A DNA stretch of 64,000 nucleotides from Engraulis encrasicolus (GCF_034702125.1 NC_085876.1:8704364-8768363); one strand, 5' to 3'; shown: positions 36,416 to 48,502, numbered from the stretch's first letter. The notes: generated from the sequence alone by a model not told the origin. A program made the numbers and translations.

Positions 36416-37800
36416 TCTGAGCCATTTATCAGGGAAAGCCCGTAGGGACGCCTACATCGTGGCATCCTCATTTCAAACAAACCACTCCTGGTGTAGGCCT
36501 ACTATATAGCTCTATGTAGCCTAATACTCATTAATTCCCGGCGGTTGTTGGTGTTTACTCATTTTACTCTCTGGCTGAATTTCAGTTTGCACATGGTTCC
36601 TGTAACGTCTCAGAATGGACGATACTGGCCCACTGCAAGATCCAGGAAAGAAAAAGAATTTGGGAAGTGTGACCGTAAAGGATGTAGTTTCACAAATGAA
36701 CTCTGCTTCAGAGTCCCGAAGACATTTTATACGCCAGTGATGGTAAGCTTTCTGGGCTCTTTCTTTTCCTCTAATTACAACAATCATTTTAATTAGACTA
36801 CATTCGCTTAAATATGTCTTATCAGCTGATTTTCGTCACTGTCTAGTCAGTGAGGGAAAAGTCACAGTGTCAACTATTGTATCCTACCTGCCGAGATTGC
36901 AGTGCCACTTTAATAGTGAATGCAGCGCACACGACCTTGAACACTATGTGCCACTGTACCAGAGATTCTTCTACTCTCTCTGACTGTACCATTGTCGAAA
37001 CAATTGGGGAAATGGAACTGAACGCACGCGTGTGTGTGTGTCGCCGCCACAGGCAATGCGTAAAAGGCCTACTAGCATTATTGGCACGTCAGCCAATTCA
37101 ACTGTAAACACATGACGAGGTCAGTATATTTCCGTAGGCCTATATTTGTAAATGAATTTACAATCAACATCCCATTGAATGTCAGAACATCAACAGATCA
37201 TTTTAAAATGTAAAAAGAGCGGTAGGCCTACTAGGCCTACCTCTACTCACGCGCTTTCCGTTTTCTTGCGTAATGTGCAAGTAGGCCTATCCAGTAGACT
37301 GCACCACTGGGCCTATCTGAGAGAAAGTAAAATATTGTGTCACTTTGTTTATTGATTTCCATAAGGACAGAATATGACATTTAATAATGACGTGCCCCGG
37401 CCTACTTACACTATTGTTTGGATGAAACATCCAGCTGACATCCACTAGAGCCGCTGCGCTTAGGCCTTGTAATTTCCTTGATATTAAAAATGACCATATA
37501 CTTTGTTACCAAATTTTAATCCATATGTACTGATTTGACCTGAATCCTAGGCTACTCTTCTCTTGCAATAGGCCTACATTTACAAATCTACTCCTTAGGG
37601 AGCGACAAAAGTACTAGGCCTGCCATAGTCTTTCAATGTCTCCAATCTATAAAATATAAAACATGTTTTCAAACGTTATATTTATCGCCAGTCTAATTAT
37701 TCGTTTTGTATATGCACGACCAATCAGGCTGTGGTCAGCCCAAATTGTTGGCCTGTCTGACTTAATACATGCCAATAACAACATTGTGTTGGCATATACG
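34540..37800. other. Intergenic region between hox3 and hox1
   Basis: No Hox2 homeodomain or other gene is seen in the space where Hox2 would lie. Only a (GA)n tract at 36,374-36,411 stands out. A GC-richer, repeat-poor patch at about 35,880-36,060 might be regulatory. Confidence 0.5.
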
Positions 37801-38001
37801 GGGTCTTTCTCAAATGCAAGGCCAGTGTCCTTCCAAGTGTATCAGCCTAATTAGGCACGCCCAGTGATTGGATACCCTTTATTAGTCATACCCAGTGATT
37901 GGATACTTTTTGGTGAACTCTACAGAATATCCAATCACTGGGCGTGACTAATTAGGCTGATACACTTGGAAGGACACTGGCCTTGCATTTGAGAAAGACC
38001 C
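37801..38001. repeat. Near-perfect 73-bp inverted repeat
   Basis: Arms 37,801-37,873 and 37,929-38,001 are reverse complements with a single mismatch, around a 55-bp loop. The loop holds a third, direct partial copy of the inner arm (37,883-37,906, CCCAGTGATTGGATAC). It could be a young MITE, or transcribed into a long hairpin. No terminal target duplication is obvious. Confidence 0.95.
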
Positions 38002-38814
38002 ACGGTGTGCTGGCTACGTGCGTAAAAGACTGCAGTGGCGCGTCATGGAGGCGCCAGGAGGCGCCATTTCGCACGCGCGCTAAGTCTCCCATCCCACCAA
38101 GTCATCCCAACATGCCATTAGTGCACCTGTTAAACAAGCCAGGCACGGAGAATAATATTCATTATCAAGATGTACATTTAAATGACGCGTTAGTATCATG
38201 CGAATGCATACCTTCAGGTTATAGAATAAGCAGGCGCACGCACGTCGCAGCAGAGTTGATGTTACACCCTTGAGTGTGTCCCCCCTCTCGGATAGCCTAC
38301 ACAAGAAGTGACACGGCTATTCTACGCTGCACGTTGTCTGTCACAGGAATACCTATCTGAACTCAAACTACAAACAAAAGGAGTATTAGATTAGAGTATG
38401 TGGTTGGCACAAGGATGTCATTCACATCCTAAGGCGAGTCACCTGTGCGAAACGGGATATCCCATCTTCAATGTAGCCTACTATTCGGTACAGTAGAAAG
38501 GAAAGCTCCAGGACAAAATAATATCTCGTTCCAACCAACGGCGACATGACAAAAAGTATACCTCTTGAAAAGATCTCAGGCTTTGAAGAGCATTCGCGAT
38601 TCACATCTCGGAGATCTGGCTTTTAAACGTCCATTCCATGCCTGAACATCTCAGGTATGTCTTGTTATTTGTTCTGCTGCTCTCCTCCTTGTGTAACGAG
38701 GCTCTGTCCACAACCACTCCTTGTCTCGTTCTCCGTAGGCTATCCAGCAGCCTATATCTATGCGGGGCGCGTGCTCAGCCTGCCATTTTCTTTGACCAAC
38801 ATTGCCTAGGCCAC

Positions 38815-38870
38815 GCACGTGATTGATGAACGAGCAGAATTTAAATATCGTGTAAACGACATTCTGTCAC
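38815..38870 (+). promoter_or_regulatory. PBX/HOX and PREP/MEIS motifs upstream of hox1
   Basis: TGATTGATGA (38,820-38,829) fits the PBX-HOX bipartite consensus. A PREP/MEIS-type CTGTCA follows at 38,864-38,869. They lie 281-330 bp before the hox1 start codon. Group 1 Hox genes are known targets of PBX-HOX-MEIS/PREP auto- and cross-regulation. Function here is inferred. Confidence 0.4.
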
Positions 38871-39149
38871 CGCTCTCAGTCCCAGTCACCCAAGAAGACA
38901 CCAACCGGTGCTGTGGCCAGCGGCCACTCACTGGTTGACCCGCCTCACGTGACTTTGACACATTTTATTCCTAATCATCCCATAGGGTCCAACATTCTCC
39001 AACATTATGTGATTATAACGAGGGAGGACGCAGAGTAGCCTACTCGGTGGCGACCTCGCATTAAGTGTCCAGACAATTAATTAAGAGTTAAGAGCCCCCT
39101 CACCTCAAGCTGTGCTCAGTCAGTTTTGTGCCACGCTCACCATGCCAGG

Positions 39150-39997
39150 ATGAGCACGTTCCTAGACTATTCGGTGATGAGCGGAGGGGACAGTGGGGGC
39201 GCGTGCTCGGTCAGGGCATTCCACCACGCCGACCATGGAATTACCACCTTCCAATCCTGTGCCGTGACGGTCAGCAGTTGCCTCGGAGGAGGGGAGGACC
39301 GCTTCCTCGCAACGGGGAGAGCGTCTCCGGACACGCTCACCGGCGGGGCCGTGTCTCTGGCACAACAGCCGGGCTCCTCCTATCAGTCTCCCAGTGGCAG
39401 TTCTCTCGGCATAGCCTATGGTGCGACCCACGCTGGATACGGCCCACAGGGCTTTTGCTCCAGTTACAATCACTACGCGCTGAACCAAGAGCTGGACTCA
39501 GCGGCGGCCAGCCTTGCACAGTGCTCGCCTCTTGTCTACTCCGGGAACATTTCCTCCTCCGTGGTGCACCAGCATCACTCCCATCTCGCTCACCATCACC
39601 GGCAAGGTTACGGTGTCAGTGGCGGTGCGCACGGACTGCACGGAGCTCTCCCCTTCACTACAGCTCACAGCTCGTGTCATGGCCATGGACATGGACAAGA
39701 ACAGCCGAGCTTGGCCCTGCTGACGGCGGGGTGTTCTGGCGCCTTGTCGCCGTTGAACGCGAACCACCACCACGATGCCTGCTGCTCCTCGTTGACCGAA
39801 AGCGCCTTCACCACACAGACGTTTGACTGGATGCGGGTGAAACGGAACCCACCAAAGACTGGTGAGCGCCTTGGGGATTTTCTTAACGTGAAAATAGTTT
39901 TTTTTTAAAGGAGATAATAGTCACGGTTTCAGCTTACCATGGTCAGGAAAGTGAAGTTACCAGGAAAACATTTTAAGGTGCTGTCTGTCTTCCTGTC

Positions 39998-40095
<98 letters not shown>

Positions 40096-40440
40096 GCAGG
40101 TAAAGCTGGGGAGTTCGGCTTCAGTGGACAACCCAACACTGTCCGCACCAATTTCACCACCAAACAGCTCACGGAGCTCGAGAAGGAGTTCCACTTCAAC
40201 AAGTACCTCACGCGAGCCAGGCGGGTAGAAATTGCCGCCTCTCTGCAGCTGAACGAGACCCAGGTGAAGATATGGTTCCAAAACCGGCGCATGAAACAGA
40301 AAAAGCGCGAGAAAGAGGGCATGCTGTCCTCCTCTTCCAAGTCCCCGTGCAACGCCGGGAGCAGTCCGGGGAAAGGCGACGACGGATCTGAGAAATCCCT
40401 CTCGAGCCCGTCAACGCCATCGCCAGTCTCCTCCAGCTGA
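39150..40440 (+). CDS. hoxa1: Hox paralogy-group 1 homeodomain protein, Hoxa1-like
   Basis: Exons 39,150-39,861 and 40,100-40,440 (stop) join in phase (G|GT) to give 350 residues. The start MSTFLDY has A at -3. An upstream in-frame stretch from 39,126 lacks an ATG. Motifs run in the order known for Hoxa1: SGGDSG...CSVRAF...[24 protein letters not shown], a histidine-rich stretch, GQEQPSLAL, then the PBX-binding hexapeptide TFDWM (W227) with VKRNPPKT. The homeodomain (residues 249-308) carries [13 protein letters not shown], which separates Hoxa1 from Hoxb1 (AATLELNETQ) and Hoxd1 (ANCLHLNDTQ). A basic KKREKEG tail and a serine-rich C-terminus follow. The protein is a nuclear transcription factor for hindbrain segmentation that binds DNA with PBX and responds to retinoic acid in the family. 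It seems intact. Its single 238-bp intron is mostly a TCTA microsatellite. Confidence 0.95.
40000..40095. repeat. (TCTA)n tetranucleotide repeat in hox1 intron
   Basis: About 23 uninterrupted TCTA/ATCT units stop at CTATCGCAG, so the array abuts the exon 2 acceptor and occupies the usual polypyrimidine and branch-site region. Confidence 0.97.
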
Positions 40441-41745
40441 AGTTTACCACGTGCACCTGTCCGTATAGGCATCTCTCTGACAGACCCTTCGCATGATAAT
40501 CATCACGAGGAGGTATAGAACGCCTCCCCCATGGTGTGATCTAAATTATTATCGGGAAAAACAAGAACAATCACTTATTTAGTATGGGAATTAGATTATT
40601 GTGCATTTATATCAAAGCTGAAAGGGGCCTGCAGTTGCTGTGTTGTCCGTTTTGTCTGTCTGTCTGTCCGTCGGTGTGTATAGTGTTTTGAGGTCCGCCT
40701 TTTGACTGTATCATGTGGTATAGGCCGAATGGCCCAATGCGTAAAGTTTATATGTTTAAATAGTCTAACTGAGTTTTATCAGTAGCAGGAGAAACACACT
40801 TTTATCTTTGTTATATTCTATGAACTGCTTTACAAAAGATTACGGGTCAATGTCTAAATTAAAATATCTGTTTGTTGCTAACTAAATAGACTAGCGTTTT
40901 TCCTATTTCACTACTTTTTTTCCCTGGCTACGTGACATAGGCCTACGCAAGGTAGGCTACTTCAAGCCTCCTAACTTGGTGTCCCTAGCGAGTTCTAAGG
41001 CGATGCCATACATGTCTTTGATGGATACAAAATATTAATACAAATATTAATTAAAAAAAGAATACATTTGCATTATACAATTAGCAAGCATTGAGTTAAA
41101 AACCGATGTCAGTTAAATGCTCAATTGGCCGATGTGGATGCTCAAGCAATACTTAACTAGCTGACTTAATTAACCTATAAGTACGCATAACCATTTTAAT
41201 GAGGACTAGACGCTCTCCATTTGCAGATGCTACAGAAGTGACTGTGTTTCTTTTAACTCAGCAAATGCGTGTGAGCGTGAGGGGTATCGACAGATTATAG
41301 GCATATTTATGAGCGTGAGGGACCGCGGGAGACGCACGGGTGTCACCGGGGCTCCGAATGACAAACATATCGAACAGTTACCTTATCGAAGGGAAGAGGC
41401 AAGGCGCCACGCCATCGATCTCCCTTGTTCGTCCCGCACTGAGTATTGACACTGGCATGTCTGATTAAAGCAGTAGCGCTGCGCATTGTGAGAACCTCAA
41501 TTCAAATAACTAGGCCTACTAAAATATTTTGAATTCCTTGCTTCCTCACTCACTATTTTGGAGACTGTTAGCTAACTTGGCACCTGTACGTTACGCGTAA
41601 TGATATATGCTTAAGCAAGGTAGGTCTATTAATAGGCATGTGGTTTCTGAATAAATCTGGGAATAGGTGATGCTGGCCTATTTTTTTTTTCCTTGTGACC
41701 AACAATAGGCCACCAGAGGCTAATGTGTCTTCAGGGAGTTGGTCA

Positions 41746-41872
<127 letters not shown>

Positions 41873-42397
41873 AATGCAGAAAGTGCGTAGGGCCTATCCA
41901 TAAGTTGCCTACCGTGGAGTGAAGATATTTGCAGTAGGCTATGTTGTAGACAGCTTAAGTTTCGACATGAACATTCTCATTAACGAGAAATAGTGACTAC
42001 TGGTTAAGTCTATAGCCTACTTGGGCTTTTAATGGGTCTATTGTGAGGGATAATTTCAAGATTTTAAATAACTTAATGTGACTGTGTCCTGATAGGCCAT
42101 AATAGACAAGGCTCTGTGGTTTTAAAAACAGTTGCGCTTTACTCGTTTTTATACAATGGAAAATCTTTTGTTTTAAATTCACGAAATGGCTTAAGAGCAA
42201 AACAAATCACCGGTAGACAATATTTCCACTAGGCAATATTCTCCACTAGGGCTATGGGTGATAAAGGCAACTCCATAGGCCTACTCCAAGACGCAACATC
42301 TGACTTATCCAGAATGCATTATCTTGCCGTTTCTTTTCTGACGAATAACAATAATAACGACAGCAGCAATATTAATTGCCTGATAGTAATAATGATA

Positions 42398-42398
42398 A

Positions 42399-42451
<53 letters not shown>

Positions 42452-42482
42452 TATTATTATTATTATTACTATTATTACTACT
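42398..42482. repeat. (TTA)n microsatellite
   Basis: About 28 TTA/ATT trinucleotide units with a few interruptions. Confidence 0.95.
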
Positions 42483-43150
42483 ACTAGGCCTACTATTATT
42501 ATTAGGCCCATAAGAAGGAGATAAAAAGAATTAGCCTAATCGAAATAAGAGCAGTTGTTCTTAACAACACCAAAGTAGGCTAAACTCAAAAGAGTTCAAT
42601 AACAATGGATGCGTTAACATCAACATTCTCCTTTTTTCCTTATTGAGGGAGTGTTAGGGTTTTCGTAAAATCACCGAACATAACCCTCATTCTCGATGGC
42701 CTAAGTATAGGCTACCTATATTTTAGTGGTATGATTTAATTGATAGCCTATCTAAAATAGGCCCTAATCACAATTTAATTTATTGATATATGCCTAGCCT
42801 ATCATTGCCAGTTTTAGCCCTTAACGTTTGCTACTTTTCAAAGCATTATTATTTGCCTATAAATTAGTACCGTAGGTATATTTTAAACTTTATAGGCCTA
42901 GGTGTTTTTTTAGAAACGAATTGAATAAGGTGCATTTTGAAACGCTTGCGGCAGCCTAGCCTTTAAGCTACATAGGCCTAGGCCTAGGCTATCTAAAAGA
43001 CATTTTGTCTGAAATCATTTCAATAGGCCTCCTCTTCGAAATAGCCTATAGGCCTATTTCGATAGCGATATTTAGTCTACGAATAAACCAATAAACAACA
43101 GTCTAAGCATATCAAGTTATTATCCTAAAGTTTATTTTTGTCTGTGTGTG

Positions 43151-43167
43151 AGGTCAGCATTAGGTCA
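43151..43167 (+). promoter_or_regulatory. Perfect DR5 retinoic acid response element motif 3' of hox1
   Basis: AGGTCA GCATT AGGTCA: two perfect hexamer half-sites in direct repeat with 5-bp spacing, 2.7 kb downstream of the hox1 stop codon. A DR5 RARE a few kb 3' of Hoxa1 is an established feature of vertebrate Hoxa1 regulation. The surrounding 43,130-43,330 is repeat-poor, with a further TCAAGGTCA half-site near 43,290. The motif is seen directly; its function is inferred from position. Confidence 0.65.
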
Positions 43168-43950
43168 GATTGTTGTCAGTTGCCACAGCTTCTGGAATCT
43201 AAACGGGATCTCTCAACTTCCTGCTTGCTGTCATGGGTAGGCTAAACACACCAGCCAGGTGACTTTCGGAGCAGAAGGGCAGAGAGCTCAAGGTCACATC
43301 AGCACTATAACAAACGTTACTGTTTTATTTCGAGTTTGAGGGATGAATTAGTCCATTGAAAGCCGTCTGGCATTTTGTGTGAACAAGACTAGTCCCTAGG
43401 TAACTAGGTTATAAAATAATCTAAAAGAGTTAGGCTATTTAAAATAGGCCTATGGGCTATCAAAAAACTTATTTAGCCTAAAATTGTTTTCAAGTAGCTG
43501 TAAGACAGTCCACGGTCGCAGGAATAACTTAAAACAATGCACTGACCTCTGATCTTACTGATTTTAAATACAAATTTAAGTCCCTTTCTCGCTTCATTTC
43601 ATGATGTGACTCAGAAAAGCAGAAGGAACACAGAAAAACCCAAGTAGGCTACTACTAGAAATAAGGAAGATATTACCACAGCAGGCTTCCACTGGAATGG
43701 CTCTCAGCAAACCCTAACTGCTTAACAACAACAGTTTTGAAGTTCTGAAGTATTTAAATATGAGCCCACTATGATAAGTAGGCTAATCACTTGCCTGTTT
43801 TCATTGCAACATGTAAAAAAGTAGAACTCAGATGTCAGAAAATGAGATAATTAAAAATCAATTAATTATTAATTGAGAATGAGCTGAGATGAAAAGGATT
43901 TCTGTGGTGGATGGAACTTTAAGGCTAATTGTGCTACATTCAATGAATGA

Positions 43951-44063
<113 letters not shown>

Positions 44064-44277
44064 TCACTCAATCATCAGATCTTAAATGATGTAAAAACAA
44101 ATACTGGATCATATCATTGGCAACAAATTTATCTAGTCTTTTTTTTTTACATAGTATTGAGATCAAGCATGAGGTGTTTGCTCAGAATGCAATGCAAGCT
44201 TTCCTCCATGCACCTGCAGTACTTTTTACATGCAAAATGAAATGTCTTGCTGCAATTTAATTCTGACCCTGTGTGAC

Positions 44278-44368
44278 ACACGCGCACACACGCACACACA
44301 CACGCACGCACGCACGCAGGCACGCATGCACGCAGGCACGCAGGCACGCACGCACGCACGCACGCATG

Positions 44369-44401
<33 letters not shown>
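44278..44401. repeat. (CACG)n/(CA)n compound microsatellite
   Basis: CACG, CAGG and CATG tetramers change into pure CA near 44,375. Confidence 0.95.
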
Positions 44402-44403
<2 letters not shown>

Positions 44404-44817
44404 GCAATCATAGAGACACACAAGTTAATGTGAGGTAAATTGTGTTAATTAAAATTTAAGTTCATTTTTTTGTCATATTCATAATATTTATACATTATTT
44501 AAATGAAATGATTGACGCATTGCCTAAATTAAATTTTTTATCACAGTTGATGGACCAAAGACAGCATGAAGTATTTAAACTGTTTGTCTGGTCTAGCTTT
44601 GACTCACGTGCACTCCCTAAACTCTACAAAAATCTTGTAACATGACAATATTTTGACAGTTATTCATGGCTGGTTTGGAATGATCCTGATGATGATATGA
44701 AGAGCCAGGAGTGAGGAGAGATTTTTTTTCTCATTGTGAAACGACAGCTCAGATTGCACAGACATTTCTGGCTATTTCAACTGCAACTATCTGTGAGAAT
44801 ATGGTCTGACTATGGTG

Positions 44818-45052
44818 CTGCTTACACGTCTCCGGATATTTTTAAATGTGGATATTTTTTTTACCCGTTTACGGGTAAACACGGCATGTGGATAAAAATG
44901 AAAACTCCATTGTAACAGGTACATTTTAGCCCCCCAAGATGGGATATTTTTAAAGCAGGATTTTTGATATGTGCATTCTAAAACTCTATTTACTTGTAAA
45001 TGGAAGGCCAAAACCAATGCGTTTTCAAAAAGATTCGTACACATGTAAACGA
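44818..45052. mobile_element. MITE-like element
   Basis: The segment starts near TTACACGTCTCCGGATATTT and ends near CGTACACATGTAAAC. It contains ACCCGTTTACGGGTAAAC and the sequence around CCAAAACCAATGCGTTTTC. The ends form an imperfect inverted repeat. No coding capacity. Confidence 0.45.
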
Positions 45053-45439
45053 CTTCTACCTTAACTGTTGTCAGCCCATTGCTCCGAGGGAGAATGCAGA
45101 GGCCATGTCAAACTCTCTGCATACCATTGACTTGAGGGCATGTCAAACTCGCGGTCATGAAATGCCTCTGTATGCTACAAGTTGAAGCTACAATCAAGCA
45201 GACTACCCACTCCTTCACTCACCTGCTTACTGAACTGCTGCGTCATTGCCCAAAGCACGCCCCATCCAATCGAGACTTTGGACATGCTTAAAATTCATGG
45301 GTTCCTATCTAGAGTGAATCTGGCCAGACTAATCTGAGAAGTGAGACATTGTGCAGTGTAGCAGATAGTGTGGACGGGCCCAAGGTACCCGAAATGTCAT
45401 GTATGCCTAGCCTGGTGCAAGAGTCTAGTCCGCCACCGT

Positions 45440-45660
45440 CCACAAGGCCAAGGACAGATTCCTGCATGGGCCTACCGGGCCCAGGAACAGGGCCCCAAGA
45501 GCCAAGGGGGCCCTGAAGCCCAAACCTTTTCGCTACAAAAAACACTTCAGTATATTTGTGTCCTCAGATTATGTTGAAATTGCACTTTTATGAAGGTAGA
45601 GAATGCGCGCACATCAGTGGTACAGGTACACTTTTGCACTTTTAACTACCGTATTTACAA
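45440..45660. repeat. Dispersed repeat, GGGCCC-rich family, copy 1
   Basis: The segment GGGCCTACCGGGCCCAGG ... GGGGGCCCTGAAGCCC, followed by a cacttttA-type stretch, recurs at 49,495-49,680 in the same orientation. Family not identified. Confidence 0.65.
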
Positions 45661-46108
45661 ATAATAGGTGGAGAAACACCTGAACGCCCAACAACAAAGG
45701 CCCTCTTACATCTTTGCAAACCCTACCAAACCTTTGGAACCTTCCTCATGGAGGGGCGGGGTCAGTCTACATGGGAACACGTAGTCAAAAAGTCCAAAAT
45801 TGGAGATTTTTTGGGTAGGGAAAATCCTAGACTTAACTGGTAAGGACACCTTTGAGTGCCTAGGACGTGCTGCTTTTTGTTTATAGGTTTACTCTTTGCT
45901 GCTTAGACCCAGCTTAAAAAATGAAAACAATGGTGAAGTATTTCCATTTTTTGCAATAAGGAACAAAATAGGGAAGCACAGCTAAGGTTTGCTGTCCCTG
46001 GCATAAAGGAGAACATACTTTTAAACCATTTAAACAACTATTAACACGAACCTTCTCAAAAAAGAATGATTACGTGATGGTCAAAGTCCCACAGTTAACT
46101 GATTATTG

Positions 46109-46116
46109 TGTGTGTG

Positions 46117-46187
<71 letters not shown>

Positions 46188-46190
46188 CGT
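46109..46190. repeat. (GT)n microsatellite
   Basis: GT tract of about 75 bp. The next 230 bp (to about 46,450) are repeat-poor and could be a regulatory island. Confidence 0.95.
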
Positions 46191-46528
46191 GTGTGCGTGC
46201 GTTACGACCACATGCCTGTGTCATCATACCGCAGATGAAATTGAGCCCGATTTCCCTACTGGAAGATGTTATTACAAGCGTGTTAACACAACAGCCTTCC
46301 TCCTCAGGTGGTTTCCCCGTGTCAGTCTGTGTGAGTGCATGTAAAGAGGCTTCTGATAGACATGTAATCAGCAGACAAGCTGTGGGGATTAATGGCAATT
46401 TGTACGCGTGTCACACACGTGTGTCTTGCTGTCCGTCACTGTGAAGCCTGGGATATAGGAGGGCCTACGCCCGGTGTGCATTACAGATATAATACCTCAG
46501 GCCCCTCAGCATGCATGCTTACATATGC

Positions 46529-46556
46529 ACACACACACACACACACGCACACACGC

Positions 46557-46636
<80 letters not shown>
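46529..46636. repeat. (CA)n microsatellite
   Basis: CA tract with CG interruptions at its left end, followed by scattered ACACA remnants to about 46,745. Confidence 0.95.
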
Positions 46637-46638
<2 letters not shown>

Positions 46639-47394
46639 CGCGCTGACTACGTATGTAAAGACACACACATGCGTGGCTTTACAGACGCCTTACACACAAA
46701 CACTAATAGACACATTAGACACACAGACACACACGCACACACATACATGGCCTCACAACAGTGATTCCCAGACCTTTTCTGCTGGGACCCCCTATGGACT
46801 GAAAACTATTTTCACATCCCATATTCCAGACACCAAACATATTTCTGTCTCTTCATATTTAAAACATTTAGCCAGAAATTCCAAACTGGGGCTCTGACCC
46901 ATTTACTATAAATGATTATTGATGCCAAAAAACTCGGATCCGGTCCTTTCCGGGCTTACCAAATTGGGGTTCCTACCGCTAAACCAAAGAGCCAACTAAT
47001 GGTGTCAGAAGTGGGATGGCTGCTGTTTGGCCTCCCCCTTGTGCGTGAGCCGTAATGCCATGTGAGGTACTTGCTCGATGGGTGACCGATGGTGCGAGGG
47101 ACCCGAGTGATGGGTGAAGCATAGATGATGAGGAAAATAAACAAAACGAAAGCAAAACAAAAACAAAAGTGGCGGCTTCTGAGGACTGTCAGCCCGCTGC
47201 GAAAATGCCCTGTATGCCACATGACCAGTCCAGCCTGGCTGGATGGGAGAAATGCGGTGGGCAGCAGTGGAAGGGAAACCATGAGTATGTGAAGTGCATG
47301 GATGCACTTCCCGAAGAGGAAGACATATCATGGAGTGACCATCACTAGAGTTGTGGGTGTGCTCTCTCTGTCACGCCAACGAGCCTGGCTCTTT

Positions 47395-47580
47395 GGTGTA
47401 GAGTAGAGTAGAGAGTTGAGTAGTTTTATTAATTCTGAGGGAAATTAAGGTGCCTGATAGCTTACATAGATACACAAATACAAAACATACACAAAGCCTA
47501 ATACAAATACACAAAGACCTAATACACATTATTGCACAATGCAGTAAACATGGCAGAAAAATGAGTAAAGCAAACTGCTT
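47395..47580 (-). mobile_element. Retroelement 3'-tail fragment with (TAGAG)n
   Basis: GTAGAGTAGAGTAGAGAG is followed by TTTTATTAATTCTGAGGGAA. A second member lies at 48,550-48,670 with GAGTAGAGTAGAGTAGAGTA and TTCCCGAAGGAAATTGAGG. The pattern is a short tandem 3' tail plus a conserved LINE/SINE tail, in reverse orientation. Confidence 0.55.
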
Positions 47581-47584
47581 TACA

Positions 47585-47712
<128 letters not shown>

Positions 47713-47977
47713 CTGCCAATACCGCAAATGAACATGGAACCCACACACACACGCAAGCAAATTTACAAAAAATATGCACACCTGGAACTACATACCATAC
47801 TACCACACATACAAACACACACACGCACACATGCACACACGCACACACACATATTTACATACATGCTCTTCACATGTCATTACCATTTCAGTTCTTAAGT
47901 TCATTAGAATATGTGGCAGAGGGATAGGCAGTCCATGGCGACAGGCCATGGTATGTGGACATGCATACATTTGTATT

Positions 47978-48000
47978 CCCCCCCCCCCCCCCCCCCCCAA
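47978..48000. repeat. Homopolymeric C tract
   Basis: About 20 consecutive C residues; the length may be unreliable in any assembly. Confidence 0.9.
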
Positions 48001-48029
48001 CAGTCACATAGACACCTAGAATAACATTA

Positions 48030-48170
48030 TGCTGGCCCCACCGCGGCCTAACAGTAGGGCACTCGTCTGCTACATGGCCGACCCAGGTAAGATTCCGGCC
48101 TGGGTCCTTTGCCGACCCTTCCCCATCTCTCTCTCCCAAACGTTTCCTGTCTCTCGCTCAAACTGCCAAA
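48030..48170 (+). mobile_element. tRNA-derived SINE, family B
   Basis: The head CCTAACAGTAGGGCACTCGT and a B-box-like segment are followed by GGCCTGGGTCCTTTGCCGAC, CCCCATCTCTCTCTCCC and TTTCCTGTCTCTCGC. Related copies lie at 52,095-52,240 (-), 56,715-56,860 (+) and 57,040-57,195 (-). Confidence 0.8.
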
Positions 48171-48178
48171 ATTATCTT

Positions 48179-48502
48179 TAAAGGTGCACTGTGTTCACTA
48201 ATGTTACCTTTTTCATGAATACTTACCACCAGCATCAATTTCTAAGTATTCATTATGACTGGGAAAATTACACTTTTCATACATGAAAAGGGGGGATCTT
48301 CTCCGTGGTCCGCCATTTTGAATTTCCAGAAATTGAAAGTTTTAGCTGCAAAACCTACTGTACTTTTATCATACCAGAAAATATTAGTTCAATATTTAGT
48401 AAATATTCATGAAAAGATGAAATTTGGCTGTGGCAAAGTTTCAATGAGCAGCATAGTTGCAATACCTACTCTGGCCACCATCTTACACAGTGCACCTTTT
48501 TA
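48179..48502. mobile_element. MITE with AAAGGTGCACTGTGT termini
   Basis: The left end TTAAAGGTGCACTGTGT and right end CACAGTGCACCTTTTTA are inverted. The interior is AT-rich and contains CCGCCATTTTGAA. Non-autonomous DNA transposon with no coding capacity. Confidence 0.75.

Noticed and set aside
39128..39826. 232-codon overlapping plus frame and several minus frames in hox1 exon 1
   Set aside because: Overlap the Hoxa1-like frame, contain no motif, and arise from its GC-rich composition.
44278..44401. Regular CACG-type array considered as a possible CRISPR-like or satellite array
   Set aside because: The units are 4-bp simple repeats without spacers; eukaryotic microsatellite.
46474..46897. 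Histidine-threonine-rich frames of about 100-128 codons
   Set aside because: CA microsatellite translation artefacts.
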